Shown here: positions 39,047-50,726 of the stretch, piece after piece | How the letters are laid out: the number at the start of each line of letters is the position of its first letter | Position numbering within the stretch: the first letter of the stretch is position 1 | Assembly (NCBI RefSeq): GCF_001704115.1 | Contig: NZ_CP016895.1 | Coordinates: 2,604,001-2,668,000, forward strand | Reading direction: 5' to 3' | DNA length: 64,000 bases | From: Acinetobacter larvae | GTDB lineage: Bacteria; Pseudomonadota; Gammaproteobacteria; Pseudomonadales; Moraxellaceae | The notes under the pieces: model-generated | Told to the model about the DNA's origin: nothing | The model's input: the letters and a program-made list of their open reading frames with translations, nothing else | The model's database searches: none | Position numbers and translations under genes: made by a program

Positions 39047-40270
39047 ATGAACAACCCAAACCTAGCCCCCGTACAAGTTGATCAACCCTCACATTTGATG
39101 CCCGTTTTTGGTCGTCAACCGATCAGCTTTGTCCGAGGTCAAGGTTGTTATTTATATACAGCAGATGGCACGGAGTATTTTGATGCTCTAACCGGTATTG
39201 CGGTCTGTGGTCTAGGGCATGCTCACCCAGTAATTGCCGAAGCCATTGCTGAACAAGCACATACACTTCTTCATACCAGCAACCTCTACGAAGTCCCTTG
39301 GCAAACAGCTGCGGCACAAAAACTGGCGGCAGTTTCAGCTATGGAGGAAGTATTTTTCTCCAATAGTGGTGCTGAGTCCAATGAAGCTGCCATTAAAATT
39401 GCGCGTAAATATGGGCATCAGCAAGGTATTGCGCTGCCTAAAATTATTGTGGCTGAAAAATCTTTCCATGGTCGTACCTTGGCAACACTCTCAGCAACTG
39501 GCAACAAAAAAGTACAACAAGGTTTTGAGCCTTTGGTTGAAGGGTTTATTCGTGTTCCATTTGGCGATATTGAAGCCATTCAAGAGGCAGCCTTACAACA
39601 TCCTGACATTGTTGCCATCTTGGTAGAACCGATTCAAGGCGAAGGCGGTATCAATACAGCTCCTCAAGGATTTAACTATTTAAATCAACTGCGAGATATA
39701 TGTGATCAGCAACAATGGTTATTGATGTTAGATGAAGTACAAACGGGTAATGGTCGCACAGGTCAATATTTTGCCTATCAACATAGTGGCATCTTACCCG
39801 ATGTAGTCACCACAGCCAAAGGCTTAGGCAATGGTTTTCCGATTGGTGCCGTCATGACCCAAGGTCGCGCTGTCGGTGTGCTCGGCGCAGGCAATCATGG
39901 TTCAACTTATAGCGGTACGGCATTAGGCTCGCGGGTTGTATATACCGTGATTGATCTGATTGAAAAAGAACAGATCATTGCAAATGCTGCAAACATGGGA
40001 CAATATTTAGTCAAGCAATTACAACAACAATTGGCGCAACATGCGATTCAAGTGCGTGGTTTTGGTCTTATGATTGGAATTGAGCTGCCACAAGATTGTG
40101 CGGCACTGGTAGATATTGCACGTGATCAGCATCAGTTGATTATCAATGTAACGGCTGGTAATGTGATTCGCTTACTGCCAGCCCTGAATATTACTCAAGC
40201 ACAATGTGATGATTTAACTCAACGCCTTGTTGCTTTAATTCAAAATCACCTAGCCGAAAACGCGCAATAA
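39047..40270 (+). CDS. argD: acetylornithine/succinyldiaminopimelate-type aminotransferase
   Basis: 407 residues of fold-type I, class III aminotransferase. Visible motifs: FFSNSGAESNEAAIKIAR, the FHGRTLATLSATGN stretch, LMLDEVQTGNGRTG, and the PLP lysine in TTAKGLGNGFPIGA near residue 258. The length and the N-terminal LMPVFGRQPISFVRGQGCYL fit ArgD, which makes N-acetylornithine in arginine synthesis and can serve DapC in lysine synthesis. No arg genes are adjacent. A preceding 277-bp gap holds only a putative promoter; a hairpin follows. Confidence 0.92.
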   Translation: MNNPNLAPVQVDQPSHLMPVFGRQPISFVRGQGCYLYTADGTEYFDALTGIAVCGLGHAHPVIAEAIAEQAHTLLHTSNLYEVPWQTAAAQKLAAVSAMEEVFFSNSGAESNEAAIKIARKYGHQQGIALPKIIVAEKSFHGRTLATLSATGNKKVQQGFEPLVEGFIRVPFGDIEAIQEAALQHPDIVAILVEPIQGEGGINTAPQGFNYLNQLRDICDQQQWLLMLDEVQTGNGRTGQYFAYQHSGILPDVVTTAKGLGNGFPIGAVMTQGRAVGVLGAGNHGSTYSGTALGSRVVYTVIDLIEKEQIIANAANMGQYLVKQLQQQLAQHAIQVRGFGLMIGIELPQDCAALVDIARDQHQLIINVTAGNVIRLLPALNITQAQCDDLTQRLVALIQNHLAENAQ

Positions 40271-40281
40271 TAGAAGCCAGT

Positions 40282-40310
40282 CCATGCAGTATCACGGGTA
40301 TATTGCATGG
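40282..40310 (+). terminator. terminator of the argD-type gene
   Basis: CCATGCAGTAT pairs with ATATTGCATGG (one G-T pair, loop of 7), followed after AAAA by TTTTTTATTT. It lies 12 bp past the stop. Confidence 0.7.
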
Positions 40311-40360
40311 ATTATAAAATTTTTTATTTCAAAAAAAGAATCAATTTAATCACAATCGAA

Positions 40361-41293
40361 TTAAGAAGCCTCTTGGTAAACACGACCACCTGGCAATTGA
40401 CCAAAATATTGTTTTAATGCGTCAAGACAACGTTGAATCTTCATATGCTGTTGCTCTCGTTTTAAAGTTAAAGCTGACAGCGTAAATACTGGCAATTTCC
40501 ATTCTGGCAACACTTCTACCAATGTCCCATTCATTAAATCTTTTTGCACATCTAAATATAATAATCGCGCAATGCCGTGTCCATTCTGACACAAAGATTT
40601 CGCTATAAATACATTATTGGTTTCAATTCGATGTTTCATATCCAAAGAAATAACTTCTTTGCTAGCGCCATGCTGAAAGCTTAATTCTTGAAAATGATTG
40701 CTTGTGTTTATAGGAATGAGATTATGATTTAATAGATCTTCTGGTTTTGAAATTGGCATCGTTTGATTTAAATAGCTTGGCGATGCAACTAATACCTGAT
40801 CAACTTTAGCAAGTAATGTCTCATGCAAAAGCGGATTATCATCTGAACTAGAAGATATTTGAATAGCAATATCTAATTTTTCATCAAGTAAATCACTCGT
40901 TATATACTCAGTTTCAAATTGCAGTTTTAAGCCGCGATGCGCTGACATCCAATGAGATAGTGCTGGAATCACATGGGCTGCACCAATTTCGGGCGTAGCA
41001 GAAATTCTTAAATCACCTACCAAATCGTCACGTAATTCATTAATTCTGATTTTACCGCGTTCTGCGGCAGCTAGCATTTCTTGACAGCTGTGGAAAAAAG
41101 CTTGTCCGACTTCAGTCAAGCTGAGCTTTCGCGTAGAACGATATAAGAGGGTGACCTCCATTTCGTTCTCCAAAGATCGCACTTGCTGACTTACAGCACT
41201 TGTGGTGATACCAAGTTCACGGGCGGCACCACTAAATGAACTCTTTTCAACAACACAAGCAAATACACCCATTGCTCGAAGTTGATCTAACAT
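40361..41293 (-). CDS. LysR-family transcriptional regulator
   Basis: 310 residues. The N-terminal winged HTH is typical: FSGAARELGITTSAVSQQVRSLENEMEVTLLYRSTRKLSLTEVG condensed over residues 20-66. The periplasmic-binding-like effector domain follows from about residue 90. It resembles the CrgA/YhjC-type members that act mostly as local regulators. Neighbours on either side (an aminotransferase and an NlpD-like gene) are not divergent from it in the usual way, so its target is unclear. Confidence 0.9.
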   Translation of the reverse strand: MLDQLRAMGVFACVVEKSSFSGAARELGITTSAVSQQVRSLENEMEVTLLYRSTRKLSLTEVGQAFFHSCQEMLAAAERGKIRINELRDDLVGDLRISATPEIGAAHVIPALSHWMSAHRGLKLQFETEYITSDLLDEKLDIAIQISSSSDDNPLLHETLLAKVDQVLVASPSYLNQTMPISKPEDLLNHNLIPINTSNHFQELSFQHGASKEVISLDMKHRIETNNVFIAKSLCQNGHGIARLLYLDVQKDLMNGTLVEVLPEWKLPVFTLSALTLKREQQHMKIQRCLDALKQYFGQLPGGRVYQEAS

Positions 41294-41389
41294 ATATTAC
41301 CCTCTAATACTATGAGATGCTTCACACAAAAAAGGTAGAAGCAACTCTTTGTATTATACGGAGAAATTAAACATTTGTATAAAAAATAT

Positions 41390-42226
41390 TTAATTAGTTG
41401 GCAAAATAGTACTAGGATCGACAGGTTTTCCGTTTAATCTGACCTGAAATTCGAGCATTGTGCGGTTTGTACCACTAGAGCCAACTTCAGCAATTTTCTT
41501 ACCTGCACTCACGTTTTCACCGCTCTTAACTAAGATCGTGCGATTATGCGCATAGGCGGTGATATAACCATCAACATGCTTAATTAAAACCAGATTGCCA
41601 TATTCTTTTAAACCATCAGAGGCATAAACCACTTGACCTGGCGCAGCAGCATAGACAGGATCACCGGCTTGACCGCCATAACGTGTGCCTTTCACGTTAT
41701 TTGCGAGATTAAAATTCTCAATGACGGGGCCAGTTGTTGGTCTTACCCACTGTAATTTATTGCTATTTACAGGTGCAACCACGGCTGGCGTTGTGGTTTT
41801 AGCCTGATTGGCACTATTGCTAGTGCTAGTATTGGGCAAGTTAATCGTTTGACGCTGAATAGGTGGCGTAGTATTTATGGCCGTAGTCGTCGCACCACTA
41901 CGTTGCGTATTGCTCGCCGCAGTATTCGCTCCGCTTAAACGTAAGGACTGTCCAACATAAATGGTATAAGGTGAATTAATGCCATTTTCTCGTGCAACAT
42001 TTAAATAATTCAACCCGTAACGTGCTGAAATACCACTTAAAGTATCTCCTGAACGCACAGTATAGTATTGGGGTGCTTGTGCATAACGCGTTGTTGTATT
42101 ATTGACTTGAGGTTTCGAGGCGCAGCCCACTATGCTCAATGTCGTTACCACCATTGCCGATGTTATTATTCGACTTATCCATACCTTCGGTAGACCAAAA
42201 ACGTACTGCGTTTGAGCCAACTGCAT
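41390..42226 (-). CDS. NlpD-like LysM/LytM lipoprotein, probable amidase activator
   Basis: 278 residues; start at 42226 behind GAGAGG. A lipobox IVGC lies near residue 35. One LysM domain (YYTVRSGDTLSGISARYGL, about residues 53-98) binds peptidoglycan, a Thr/Asn/Ser-rich linker follows, then a LytM (M23) domain from about residue 165. The zinc ligands of active M23 enzymes are absent: the first motif reads GTRYGG and the HxH place reads LEFQVR. This is as in NlpD, which activates AmiC for daughter-cell separation and does not cut peptidoglycan itself. A gene symbol is withheld because other LytM activators look alike. Confidence 0.85.
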   Translation of the reverse strand: MQLAQTQYVFGLPKVWISRIITSAMVVTTLSIVGCASKPQVNNTTTRYAQAPQYYTVRSGDTLSGISARYGLNYLNVARENGINSPYTIYVGQSLRLSGANTAASNTQRSGATTTAINTTPPIQRQTINLPNTSTSNSANQAKTTTPAVVAPVNSNKLQWVRPTTGPVIENFNLANNVKGTRYGGQAGDPVYAAAPGQVVYASDGLKEYGNLVLIKHVDGYITAYAHNRTILVKSGENVSAGKKIAEVGSSGTNRTMLEFQVRLNGKPVDPSTILPTN

Positions 42227-42841
42227 CGGTTTTCCTCTCTAAGACAAACTAAAAGATCAAAAAAAATAGGGTAGCAAAAAAGTGCAGTAAATCTCACTTA
42301 ATCTGCTCGTTTTCACAAACTTATAACATATAGCATAGCATTGACAGGATAATGATGTAGATATTCGGCACTGTATCGTTGTTTTTTTCCACAAAATATG
42401 TGTGATCTTTACATTAAACCATAGCCATTATTATGTTAGAACTGTGCTGTAATGCTATATCCGCTTGGGCTATACTTTGATCTATGATCTATCTTGCAAA
42501 GTAAAATCAACGCAAAGCTTTCAATGCAAGCGTCTCAATACAAGGCTTGCAAGAAAAAATTTCAATGCAGAATCATGAGTCAAAGTAACCATCTTCCCAG
42601 CTATACGCAGTCATCATTTAGACTTTACTTGGTGTGAAATAGAGCAGCGCAACACTATATTTTAGCTGAATTTTCAAGCAATCTCATCGCCAAAAACGGC
42701 AGTGAATAGACACTACTCCGCGCATCAAATCAGACCAATCATCTTCATATTGTCTACAACATAAATACATTTAAAAAGTGCATTTATCTGCCAAATTGTT
42801 TAATCTACAGCATTCATTTGCTTATTTGATGAGTTTTATCA
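42227..42841. other. 615-bp intergenic region
   Basis: Divergent promoters of the NlpD-like gene and the small exported protein. No gene, RNA gene or strong hairpin could be supported by eye on either strand. Confidence 0.5.
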
Positions 42842-43243
42842 ATGACTAACCTGAAAGATCTGATTAAAAATTGTAGTAAAGCCATCACGCTCGGTACCTT
42901 TTCCATTAGCTGCTTGTTGAGTGCGACATTATTTGCTGCAGAAAATAATGAAAATATCGAAGTTACCCAAGTTCAGGTGACTTCAGAAGAGCTGGCTGCA
43001 ATTTATGTGTTATCAGAAATTTGCCCCAAATTTGTCAAAGGTAAAAAATTTGATCAAGGCTATGCTGCTTTGGTAGCAGACTACCTGCCAGACTCTGCTA
43101 AGCCATTACGCCAATTGCAGCAAATCGCACAAAATCCACAGTTTAAAAAGTTCCTTGATGAAGCCCGTCAAGACGCCCAAAAAGCCGGAGATGATAAAAA
43201 CCGCGCCGTTTGCCAAGACATCGAAAAATATCAATCCTACTAA
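42842..43243 (+). CDS. small exported protein, conserved-type hypothetical
   Basis: 133 residues with a signal peptide (basic start, hydrophobic run to SATLFA near residue 32). The mature part is acidic and helical, with two cysteines (ISEICPKF-like SEICPK near residue 59 and AVCQDI near residue 124) that may form a disulfide. I believe related proteins occur in Moraxellaceae, but no function is known to me. It precedes PBP5/6 by 325 bp on the same strand. Confidence 0.75.
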   Translation: MTNLKDLIKNCSKAITLGTFSISCLLSATLFAAENNENIEVTQVQVTSEELAAIYVLSEICPKFVKGKKFDQGYAALVADYLPDSAKPLRQLQQIAQNPQFKKFLDEARQDAQKAGDDKNRAVCQDIEKYQSY

Positions 43244-43568
43244 TTTACTGTGGCCAAATTCACTGCGCCAAAACTCACTGCTTTACTGCGGCAAAACTTG
43301 CTGTATCAAAACTAGCAGTATCACAACGCGTGGTATCAAGACTTTGTAAAGCAATCCCACCTCACATGATGATTTCCCCAGCATCTTTGTGAGGTAAATC
43401 ACACAAAGAATCTAGCGTGTTGTGGTCTTGATCTTTAGATTGTTCATTTTAACGACCCTAGTTACAATTCACATGAAAATCAGTTAGCTGCCCCATGGCG
43501 CTAGGCTGTGCTTTGTCCTAGAATGCTTACTTTGTACTACCAACCTCTAAGAAATTGGAATACTGAGA

Positions 43569-44717
43569 ATGATCCGAAAAAGCGCCATTGCTGCGATACT
43601 GCTATTACCGACCTTATCCAATGCAGCAACCGTACTCTCCAATCCACCGGAACTGAATAATAAATCATATATTCTGATGGACTATGAAACCGGACAGATT
43701 TTGGCTGCCAAAAATGAAAATGAAAAACTGGCACCAGCATCAATGACCAAAATGATGACCAGTTACATCATTGAGCAAAAACTGCTTAAAGGTGAACTGA
43801 CGGAAACAGAAAAAGTCCGTATGAATGAGTCGGCATGGTGTCGTGGTAGTAGTGCTGAATCGTGTATGTATGTCGATCTCAATAAAACCGCTAGCGTCTT
43901 AGAAATGTTGCGCGGGATTATTGTTCAGTCTGGTAATGATGCATCTAAAGCAATGGCGGAGCATATTTCAGGGAATGAAGGTGCTTTTGCTTATATGATG
44001 AACCAAGAAGCAAAACGCATTGGCATGACCAATACCAATTTTATTAACTCAACTGGTATGCCAGCTGAAGGGCATTATTCAACAGCCAAAGATATGGCCC
44101 TGTTGGCAAAACATATTATTCATGACAGCTCTAAATACTATCCAATTTACTCCGAAAAAGAATATACCTATAACAACATTAAACAAGGCAACCGTAATGC
44201 CCTACTTTATACCGACCCAAGTGTAGATGGTTTAAAAACCGGTCATACCAATGAAGCGGGGTTCTGTGTAACCACCTCGGCAAAACGTGGTCCTATTCGT
44301 TTGATCTCGGTGGTATTTGGTGCACCAACCATTCAACAACGTGCGACCCAAACCCGTGAATTACTGGCTTGGGGGTTCTCTAACTTTGAAACCATCAATG
44401 TCCACCCAGCAAAACAGGTTCTTGCCAATGCCAAAGTTTGGTTTGGTGATACCGATGAAGTGAAGGTTGGTTTAGCAGAAAGTTTTAATGTCACCATGCC
44501 CAAAGGACAAGGTAACGCCATTAAAACGCAAATTTCAGTACAACCCAATCTCAATGCACCACTCAAACAAGGACAAGTGATTGGTAAGCTGACGGCAACA
44601 CTAGATGGTAAAGTCATTGCAGAAAAATCATTGGTTGCGCTCAATGAGGTTGAAGAGGCCGGATTTTTCTCTCGTTTAATCGATCACATCAAACTATTCT
44701 TTAGTAATTTATTTTAA
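43569..44717 (+). CDS. dacC: D-alanyl-D-alanine carboxypeptidase, PBP5/6 type
   Basis: 382 residues. Signal peptide to about Ala20. The penicilloyl-serine transferase motifs are complete: S58-M-T-K61, S121-G-N123 and K223-T-G225. The beta-rich C-terminal domain follows, and the end RLIDHIKLFFSNLF is an amphipathic membrane anchor, as in PBP5/6. It trims pentapeptides in the periplasm at the inner membrane. An ATG at 43569 is preceded by GAGA. Beta-lactams bind this protein family. Confidence 0.95.
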   Translation: MIRKSAIAAILLLPTLSNAATVLSNPPELNNKSYILMDYETGQILAAKNENEKLAPASMTKMMTSYIIEQKLLKGELTETEKVRMNESAWCRGSSAESCMYVDLNKTASVLEMLRGIIVQSGNDASKAMAEHISGNEGAFAYMMNQEAKRIGMTNTNFINSTGMPAEGHYSTAKDMALLAKHIIHDSSKYYPIYSEKEYTYNNIKQGNRNALLYTDPSVDGLKTGHTNEAGFCVTTSAKRGPIRLISVVFGAPTIQQRATQTRELLAWGFSNFETINVHPAKQVLANAKVWFGDTDEVKVGLAESFNVTMPKGQGNAIKTQISVQPNLNAPLKQGQVIGKLTATLDGKVIAEKSLVALNEVEEAGFFSRLIDHIKLFFSNLF

Positions 44718-44810
44718 TATTTCATAAATTTAGAGATAGTTTTCGTCACAAACATAGCATCATGAGCATAAATTTCGTAAAATACTTTTTTTATCTCTTG
44801 GTGCTTGTTT

Positions 44811-45296
44811 ATGACCGTTTGGACACCGCATGTAACTGTCGCAACCGTAGTCGAGCGAGACGGCTGTTTCTTATTGGTTGAAGAACACAGCAAAGGGATA
44901 AGCCATACTGTTTTTAATCAACCTGCTGGGCATGTCGAAGCAGGAGAAACCCTGCAACAGGCAGCGATACGCGAAACCCTAGAAGAAACTGCGCATCAAG
45001 TTACAATCGATGCTTTACTCGGCATTTATACCTATACTCCACCAATGTTTCCAGATCGCACCTATTATCGCTTTTGCTTTTTAGCGCATAGTATTGCACA
45101 TCATGAACAACGTGCATTAGATCAAGATATTGTTGCAGCCCACTGGATGAGCCTAGAACAATTACAACTCACCGGTCGTGCGCGTAGCCCACTCGTCGTC
45201 AAAGCCATTGCAGATGCTTTAGCCGGACAGCGTTATCCCTTGTCCCTGATTTACGAACATAATACTCCCCCATTTACCTCAGCTTTGGATGCCTAA
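44811..45296 (+). CDS. nudJ: Nudix hydrolase NudJ
   Basis: 161 residues from the ATG at 44811. The Nudix box spans Gly40 to about His62 ([23 protein letters not shown]) in family order; the usual Gly after the EE pair is Ala61. The [20 protein letters not shown] start and [12 protein letters not shown] follow E. coli NudJ, a phosphatase of hydroxymethylpyrimidine pyrophosphate and nucleotides. It overlaps mnmA by eight bases. The nudJ-mnmA-hflD-purB order is the same as in E. coli, which supports the identification. Confidence 0.92.
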   Translation: MTVWTPHVTVATVVERDGCFLLVEEHSKGISHTVFNQPAGHVEAGETLQQAAIRETLEETAHQVTIDALLGIYTYTPPMFPDRTYYRFCFLAHSIAHHEQRALDQDIVAAHWMSLEQLQLTGRARSPLVVKAIADALAGQRYPLSLIYEHNTPPFTSALDA

Positions 45297-46428
45297 TTTT
45301 ATGCAACAACGTGTCATCGTCGGAATGTCTGGTGGTGTAGATTCATCTGTATCTGCCGCATTACTCTGCCAACAAGGTTATCAAGTCGAAGGCTTGTTTA
45401 TGAAGAACTGGGAGGAAGATGATGGCACGGAATACTGCACCGCAATGGCAGACCTTGCCGATGCACAAGCCGTATGCGATAAAATAGGCATTCCGCTACA
45501 CACTGCAAATTTTGCAGCAGAATATTGGGATCGTGTTTTTGAACACTTTCTGGCTGAATATGCCGCTGGACGTACCCCCAATCCCGATATTCTCTGTAAT
45601 AAAGAAATTAAATTCCGCGCATTCTTAGATCATGCCATTCATTTAGGTGCTGATTTTATTGCCACCGGTCACTACACGCGTCGCAGTGCCACAATGCACA
45701 ATAGCAAAGGCGAAGCCTATGCACAGCTATTACGTGGTCGCGATGATAACAAAGACCAAAGCTATTTTTTACATGCTGTACATGGTCGTGAAATTAATAA
45801 AACGTTATTCCCTGTTGGTGAAATTGAAAAACCGGAAGTCCGACGAATTGCTGAACAGCTCGGACTCGCCACGGCCAAGAAAAAAGATTCTACCGGGATT
45901 TGTTTTATTGGTGAAAGACGTTTTAATGACTTTCTAAAACAGTATCTCCCTGCTCAACCAGGTGAAATAGTACTAGATAATGGCAAAATTGTCGGTGAGC
46001 ATCACGGTCTAATGTATTATACTTTGGGTCAACGTGGTGGTATCGGTCTAGGTGGGCTGAAAGGTGCACAAGAAGGTGCTTGGTTTGTCTTGCACAAAGA
46101 CATTGCCAATAACCGTTTAGTCATTGGACAAGGTCATGAGCATCCATTGATGTTAAGTGATGTCTTGTGGAGCGAATCGATAGACTGGATTGCTGGTGAG
46201 GCGGATATTCCTGCACAAGGTTTACGCTGTACAGCCAAAACCCGTTATCGCCAGCCAGACCAAGACTGTGTAATTTATCAGGATCAAGACGGCACTGTTC
46301 GTGTTGAATTTGATCAGGCACAACGCGCTGTAACCCCAGGGCAAAGTGTAGTGTTTTATTTGGGTGAAAATTGTTTAGGTGGCGGTGTCATTCATCATAG
46401 TAACGCCGCCATACCAAGTTTTATATAG
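45289..46428 (+). CDS. mnmA: tRNA-specific 2-thiouridylase MnmA
   Basis: 379 residues. PP-loop SGGVDSS at residues 14-20, catalytic Cys103 in [10 protein letters not shown] and Cys204 in [12 protein letters not shown], which forms the persulfide relay. MnmA places sulfur on U34 of Glu, Gln and Lys tRNAs with ATP and the Tus relay. The ATG at 45289 overlaps nudJ; Met5 at 45301 is also possible. hflD follows after 12 bp. Confidence 0.97.
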   Translation: MPNFMQQRVIVGMSGGVDSSVSAALLCQQGYQVEGLFMKNWEEDDGTEYCTAMADLADAQAVCDKIGIPLHTANFAAEYWDRVFEHFLAEYAAGRTPNPDILCNKEIKFRAFLDHAIHLGADFIATGHYTRRSATMHNSKGEAYAQLLRGRDDNKDQSYFLHAVHGREINKTLFPVGEIEKPEVRRIAEQLGLATAKKKDSTGICFIGERRFNDFLKQYLPAQPGEIVLDNGKIVGEHHGLMYYTLGQRGGIGLGGLKGAQEGAWFVLHKDIANNRLVIGQGHEHPLMLSDVLWSESIDWIAGEADIPAQGLRCTAKTRYRQPDQDCVIYQDQDGTVRVEFDQAQRAVTPGQSVVFYLGENCLGGGVIHHSNAAIPSFI

Positions 46429-46440
46429 AGGAAAGTTGGC

Positions 46441-47187
46441 ATGCTTGAACTCCCTTTTGCGCAAACATCCGATCTGAGCCTGCGACAAAATCGAGCTTTA
46501 GCCTTAGCGGCAGTCTTCCAAGCCACCCAGATTACGCATATGACCGCATTATCTGGGCAACAGAGTATCGGAGAAAGCGGAAATTTTTATTTTGAACAGC
46601 TGATTAAAGCCAGTTTAAACATCCGCCCTGCCGCCAAACATGCCAGCGCAACACTTGATTTTTTCAATCAACTGTCCGATATATCCTTGGGACTAAAAAC
46701 ATTTGAAAGTTGTATATGCCATCCTTACAACCCTCAACCCAAGGGACCTTTGCCCAAACCACCGCAGAATAATTTGGTCAATATTAAACTCCCCATGTCC
46801 TATGCCATGTCCTTATTAGCCCTAGAAAAAAAAGTATATAGCCAAGACAAATACGTTGAAATTATTGAACAATCACAACAAAAAATCTTAAAGCAATTAT
46901 CATTTTTTGATCACAATTTTACCCATCCCAGTATTTTAGCCAATCTCGCACAAACCTATGTCAATACAGCTGGGCAAATTAATCCACGTATTATGGTGCG
47001 CGGGCATGCCGAAGCCTTTAAAGATGCCAATCACACCAACCGAATTCGTGCAGCTCTCTTCACAGGGCTACAAATGGCACACTTATGGCGCCAATTGGGC
47101 GGCAGCTCATGGCAACTCTTTTTAAACAAACGTAAATTACGTCAAGATATCCAAGATCTAGCTCGCCTCCAATACCAGTTGAGTTAG
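46441..47187 (+). CDS. hflD: high-frequency lysogenization protein HflD
   Basis: 248 residues, somewhat longer than E. coli HflD (213). The N-terminal helix ([26 protein letters not shown]) and the later [34 protein letters not shown] region, split over about residues 190-224, match the family. HflD is a membrane-peripheral helical protein first seen through lambda CII control; its general role is unclear. It lies between mnmA and purB as in enterobacteria, in the same transcript. Confidence 0.92.
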   Translation: MLELPFAQTSDLSLRQNRALALAAVFQATQITHMTALSGQQSIGESGNFYFEQLIKASLNIRPAAKHASATLDFFNQLSDISLGLKTFESCICHPYNPQPKGPLPKPPQNNLVNIKLPMSYAMSLLALEKKVYSQDKYVEIIEQSQQKILKQLSFFDHNFTHPSILANLAQTYVNTAGQINPRIMVRGHAEAFKDANHTNRIRAALFTGLQMAHLWRQLGGSSWQLFLNKRKLRQDIQDLARLQYQLS

Positions 47188-47225
47188 TCGATGGGTCTTT
47201 TTTAAGTTCATTTTGAATAGATTAG

Positions 47226-48623
<1,398 letters not shown>

Positions 48624-48656
48624 TCTAAAACAATCTGTAATGTAAAACAATAATGC

Positions 48657-48686
48657 AATGAGCGCATATTCCCATATGCGCTCATT
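48657..48686 (+). terminator. terminator after purB
   Basis: A perfect 13-bp inverted repeat (AATGAGCGCATAT and complement) with a TCCC loop, 33 bp past the stop. The T-tract is short (TTTG). Confidence 0.75.
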
Positions 48687-48843
48687 TGCTCTCCGCCATC
48701 ATTAATGGCAGAAAGACTATTAATTAATCATATAAAACCAATAATTTTTTCATTCTGTCATAAGGTAATAGCAGCATAAATATTCGCCTTTCAAGCTTAA
48801 TATTCGCTATGATGCATAGATAATCCATAGTTCATAAATTCTT

Positions 48844-49491
48844 ATGTCTGCACATGCATCTTTCAATCCTACATTGACATTTAAACATTGGCTTGCACTC
48901 AGTATTATTATCCTTTGCATGCTAATCGCCAGTATTCAGCCATTAGATCTACAATCCTATGCCTTGCATCAGCTTGGTACACTCTTAATGTTAATTGCGC
49001 TGCTCTGCTGTCAGAAATACTTTGCCTTACAGTTTCAAAGCTTTGTATTGTATTTAATATTTTTAGCAATTCACATTTTAGGCGCACATTATTTATATTC
49101 TTATGTCCCTTATAATGATTGGGCAATCCAGTATCTGCATTTTGATTTACAACAAACCATGGGCTGGCAGCGCAATATGTACGATCGTTTAGTACATTTT
49201 AGTTATGGCTTATTGCTCTACCCTTTTTTTATCGATATTTTCAAAAAAATATTTCGACCACTGCCAGCAAAACTTATTATTTTATTGGTCATCCAATGGG
49301 TTATGGTGACCAGTTTAATGTATGAATGGATAGAATGGGGCATTGCTTTAACCATGTCACCTGAAGCCGCAGAACAATATAACGGACAACAAGGTGACAT
49401 CTGGGATGCACATCAGGACATGCTTATGGCAACACTGGGTGCAATTTGCATGTCACTGATTATATATTTTAGCGCTAACAATACCCGCTAG
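48844..49491 (+). CDS. DUF2238 (YjdF-type) membrane protein
   Basis: 215 residues with six hydrophobic segments. The conserved loop MYDRLVHFSYGLLLYPF near residues 112-128 and the block EWIEWGIALTM, then GDIWDAHQDMLMATLGA near residues 183-200, are the acidic/histidine motifs of the DUF2238/YjdF family. The conserved Asp, His and Glu residues lie near the membrane surface and may bind a ligand or metal. Function unknown. The stop codon lies inside the terminator hairpin. Confidence 0.88.
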   Translation: MSAHASFNPTLTFKHWLALSIIILCMLIASIQPLDLQSYALHQLGTLLMLIALLCCQKYFALQFQSFVLYLIFLAIHILGAHYLYSYVPYNDWAIQYLHFDLQQTMGWQRNMYDRLVHFSYGLLLYPFFIDIFKKIFRPLPAKLIILLVIQWVMVTSLMYEWIEWGIALTMSPEAAEQYNGQQGDIWDAHQDMLMATLGAICMSLIIYFSANNTR

Positions 49492-49499
49492 CGCTAAAA
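49467..49499. terminator. bidirectional terminator overlapping the yjdF-type stop
   Basis: TTTTAGCGCTA at 49467-49477 pairs with TAGCGCTAAAA at 49489-49499. The TAG stop of the upstream gene is the first triplet of the right arm. It separates this gene from the convergent fimbrial operon. Confidence 0.8.
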
Positions 49500-49511
49500 C
49501 AACACGATGCC

Positions 49512-50531
49512 TTATTGGAAATCAATCCGTACATGACCTTGTGCATTGACAAAACCAGGTTGTGGTTTAACGCCTGTCACACTGACGGGAACGGCTTTAA
49601 TGGTAAAGCGACCACGCGCATTATTGTCCAATCTAAATGGAATATAACTATTGATGGTATTAATTTTTAATACTTTATCGTCTTTATCTAACATCTGAAA
49701 ACCAACATTAGGGTTATTAGACACCAGAATATTATTTTTTGGATTGGTTGCTTCAACCCGTGCAGAAAGCAGCTGTTGCGCTTCAATATTTTTACATTCG
49801 ACGCCAATATTTTTAGTCATGATTGGCGTGCCTTCTGGACGATTACCAGCACCCGCACTTTCAAAAGCACCGGCTTGAATTCGACCAAAATCAAATTCAA
49901 TAACATTACCGACATCAAAAGTACAAGATTGTGGTACCGTCATGGTTGCTGCCAAACGAATGATCGCAACAGGTTTGTTTGGTACATCACCAGCGCTTGT
50001 CGCCATAAGAATTTGACCGACCTCGCGATCTAGAACAAAACTTTGTCCAACAAATTTCTTTTTAATTCTTAAGCGAACTTGTACTTTACTACCAGAGCTA
50101 TATTGCGGCGTACAATCATTACTATTACATAAGTTAGACATCGCCGTGACTGGTATACTGACCCACTTACTGCGAAACCCACCAATCCAGACTTTCATAG
50201 CGACTTGTAGATAGTCATTGCCTGGGATGTTATACCAGACAGTATCACCATCACGACTGCCCTCTGTTAATCCAGAGCTCGGCTTTAAGGTAATAAAGGT
50301 GTTGTTCCCTCTATTACACGGTGCAGGTAACGAATAGCCATCCGATCGATTAAATTCTTGCCAATTGGTTGTATAACCAACATGGTTCTGATTTGCATTA
50401 AAATTGGCACTATAAGTATAAGTATGTGGGCCAGCCGCAGGTGCACATGATCCCGCATAGCTAGAATCAGCGATGCTATAACATGCCAGTCCGATCGTCG
50501 ATAACAAAAAACATTTTAAATTACCATTCAT
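49512..50531 (-). CDS. two-domain fimbrial tip adhesin
   Basis: 339 residues with a signal peptide ending SSYA (about residue 26). Residues ~27-200 form a unique N-terminal domain with several cysteines (GSCAPAAG, APCNRG, NLCNSNDC), likely the receptor-binding lectin domain. A pilin domain follows from VPQSCTFDVGN near residue 205 and ends with a donor-strand-accepting beta strand (GHVRIDFQ). This is the FimH/MrkD type layout. It is the last gene of the fimbrial operon, as expected for the tip subunit. Ligand unknown. Confidence 0.88.
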   Translation of the reverse strand: MNGNLKCFLLSTIGLACYSIADSSYAGSCAPAAGPHTYTYSANFNANQNHVGYTTNWQEFNRSDGYSLPAPCNRGNNTFITLKPSSGLTEGSRDGDTVWYNIPGNDYLQVAMKVWIGGFRSKWVSIPVTAMSNLCNSNDCTPQYSSGSKVQVRLRIKKKFVGQSFVLDREVGQILMATSAGDVPNKPVAIIRLAATMTVPQSCTFDVGNVIEFDFGRIQAGAFESAGAGNRPEGTPIMTKNIGVECKNIEAQQLLSARVEATNPKNNILVSNNPNVGFQMLDKDDKVLKINTINSYIPFRLDNNARGRFTIKAVPVSVTGVKPQPGFVNAQGHVRIDFQ

Positions 50532-50726
50532 TTTTTATTACTCATCTATATTTTAATCAGGAAGCCTGATTTAATAATTTTTGCCAAACCCATAACGCTG
50601 GAGAACATGTACCTGCACAAACATACTGTCTCGCCCAAATGCTATTCATAACGCTGCTACTTTAAGGTTTGTTTTAATAATGAATTTATATTCATCCTAA
50701 TGTCACAGATCACTGTACGGTGACTT

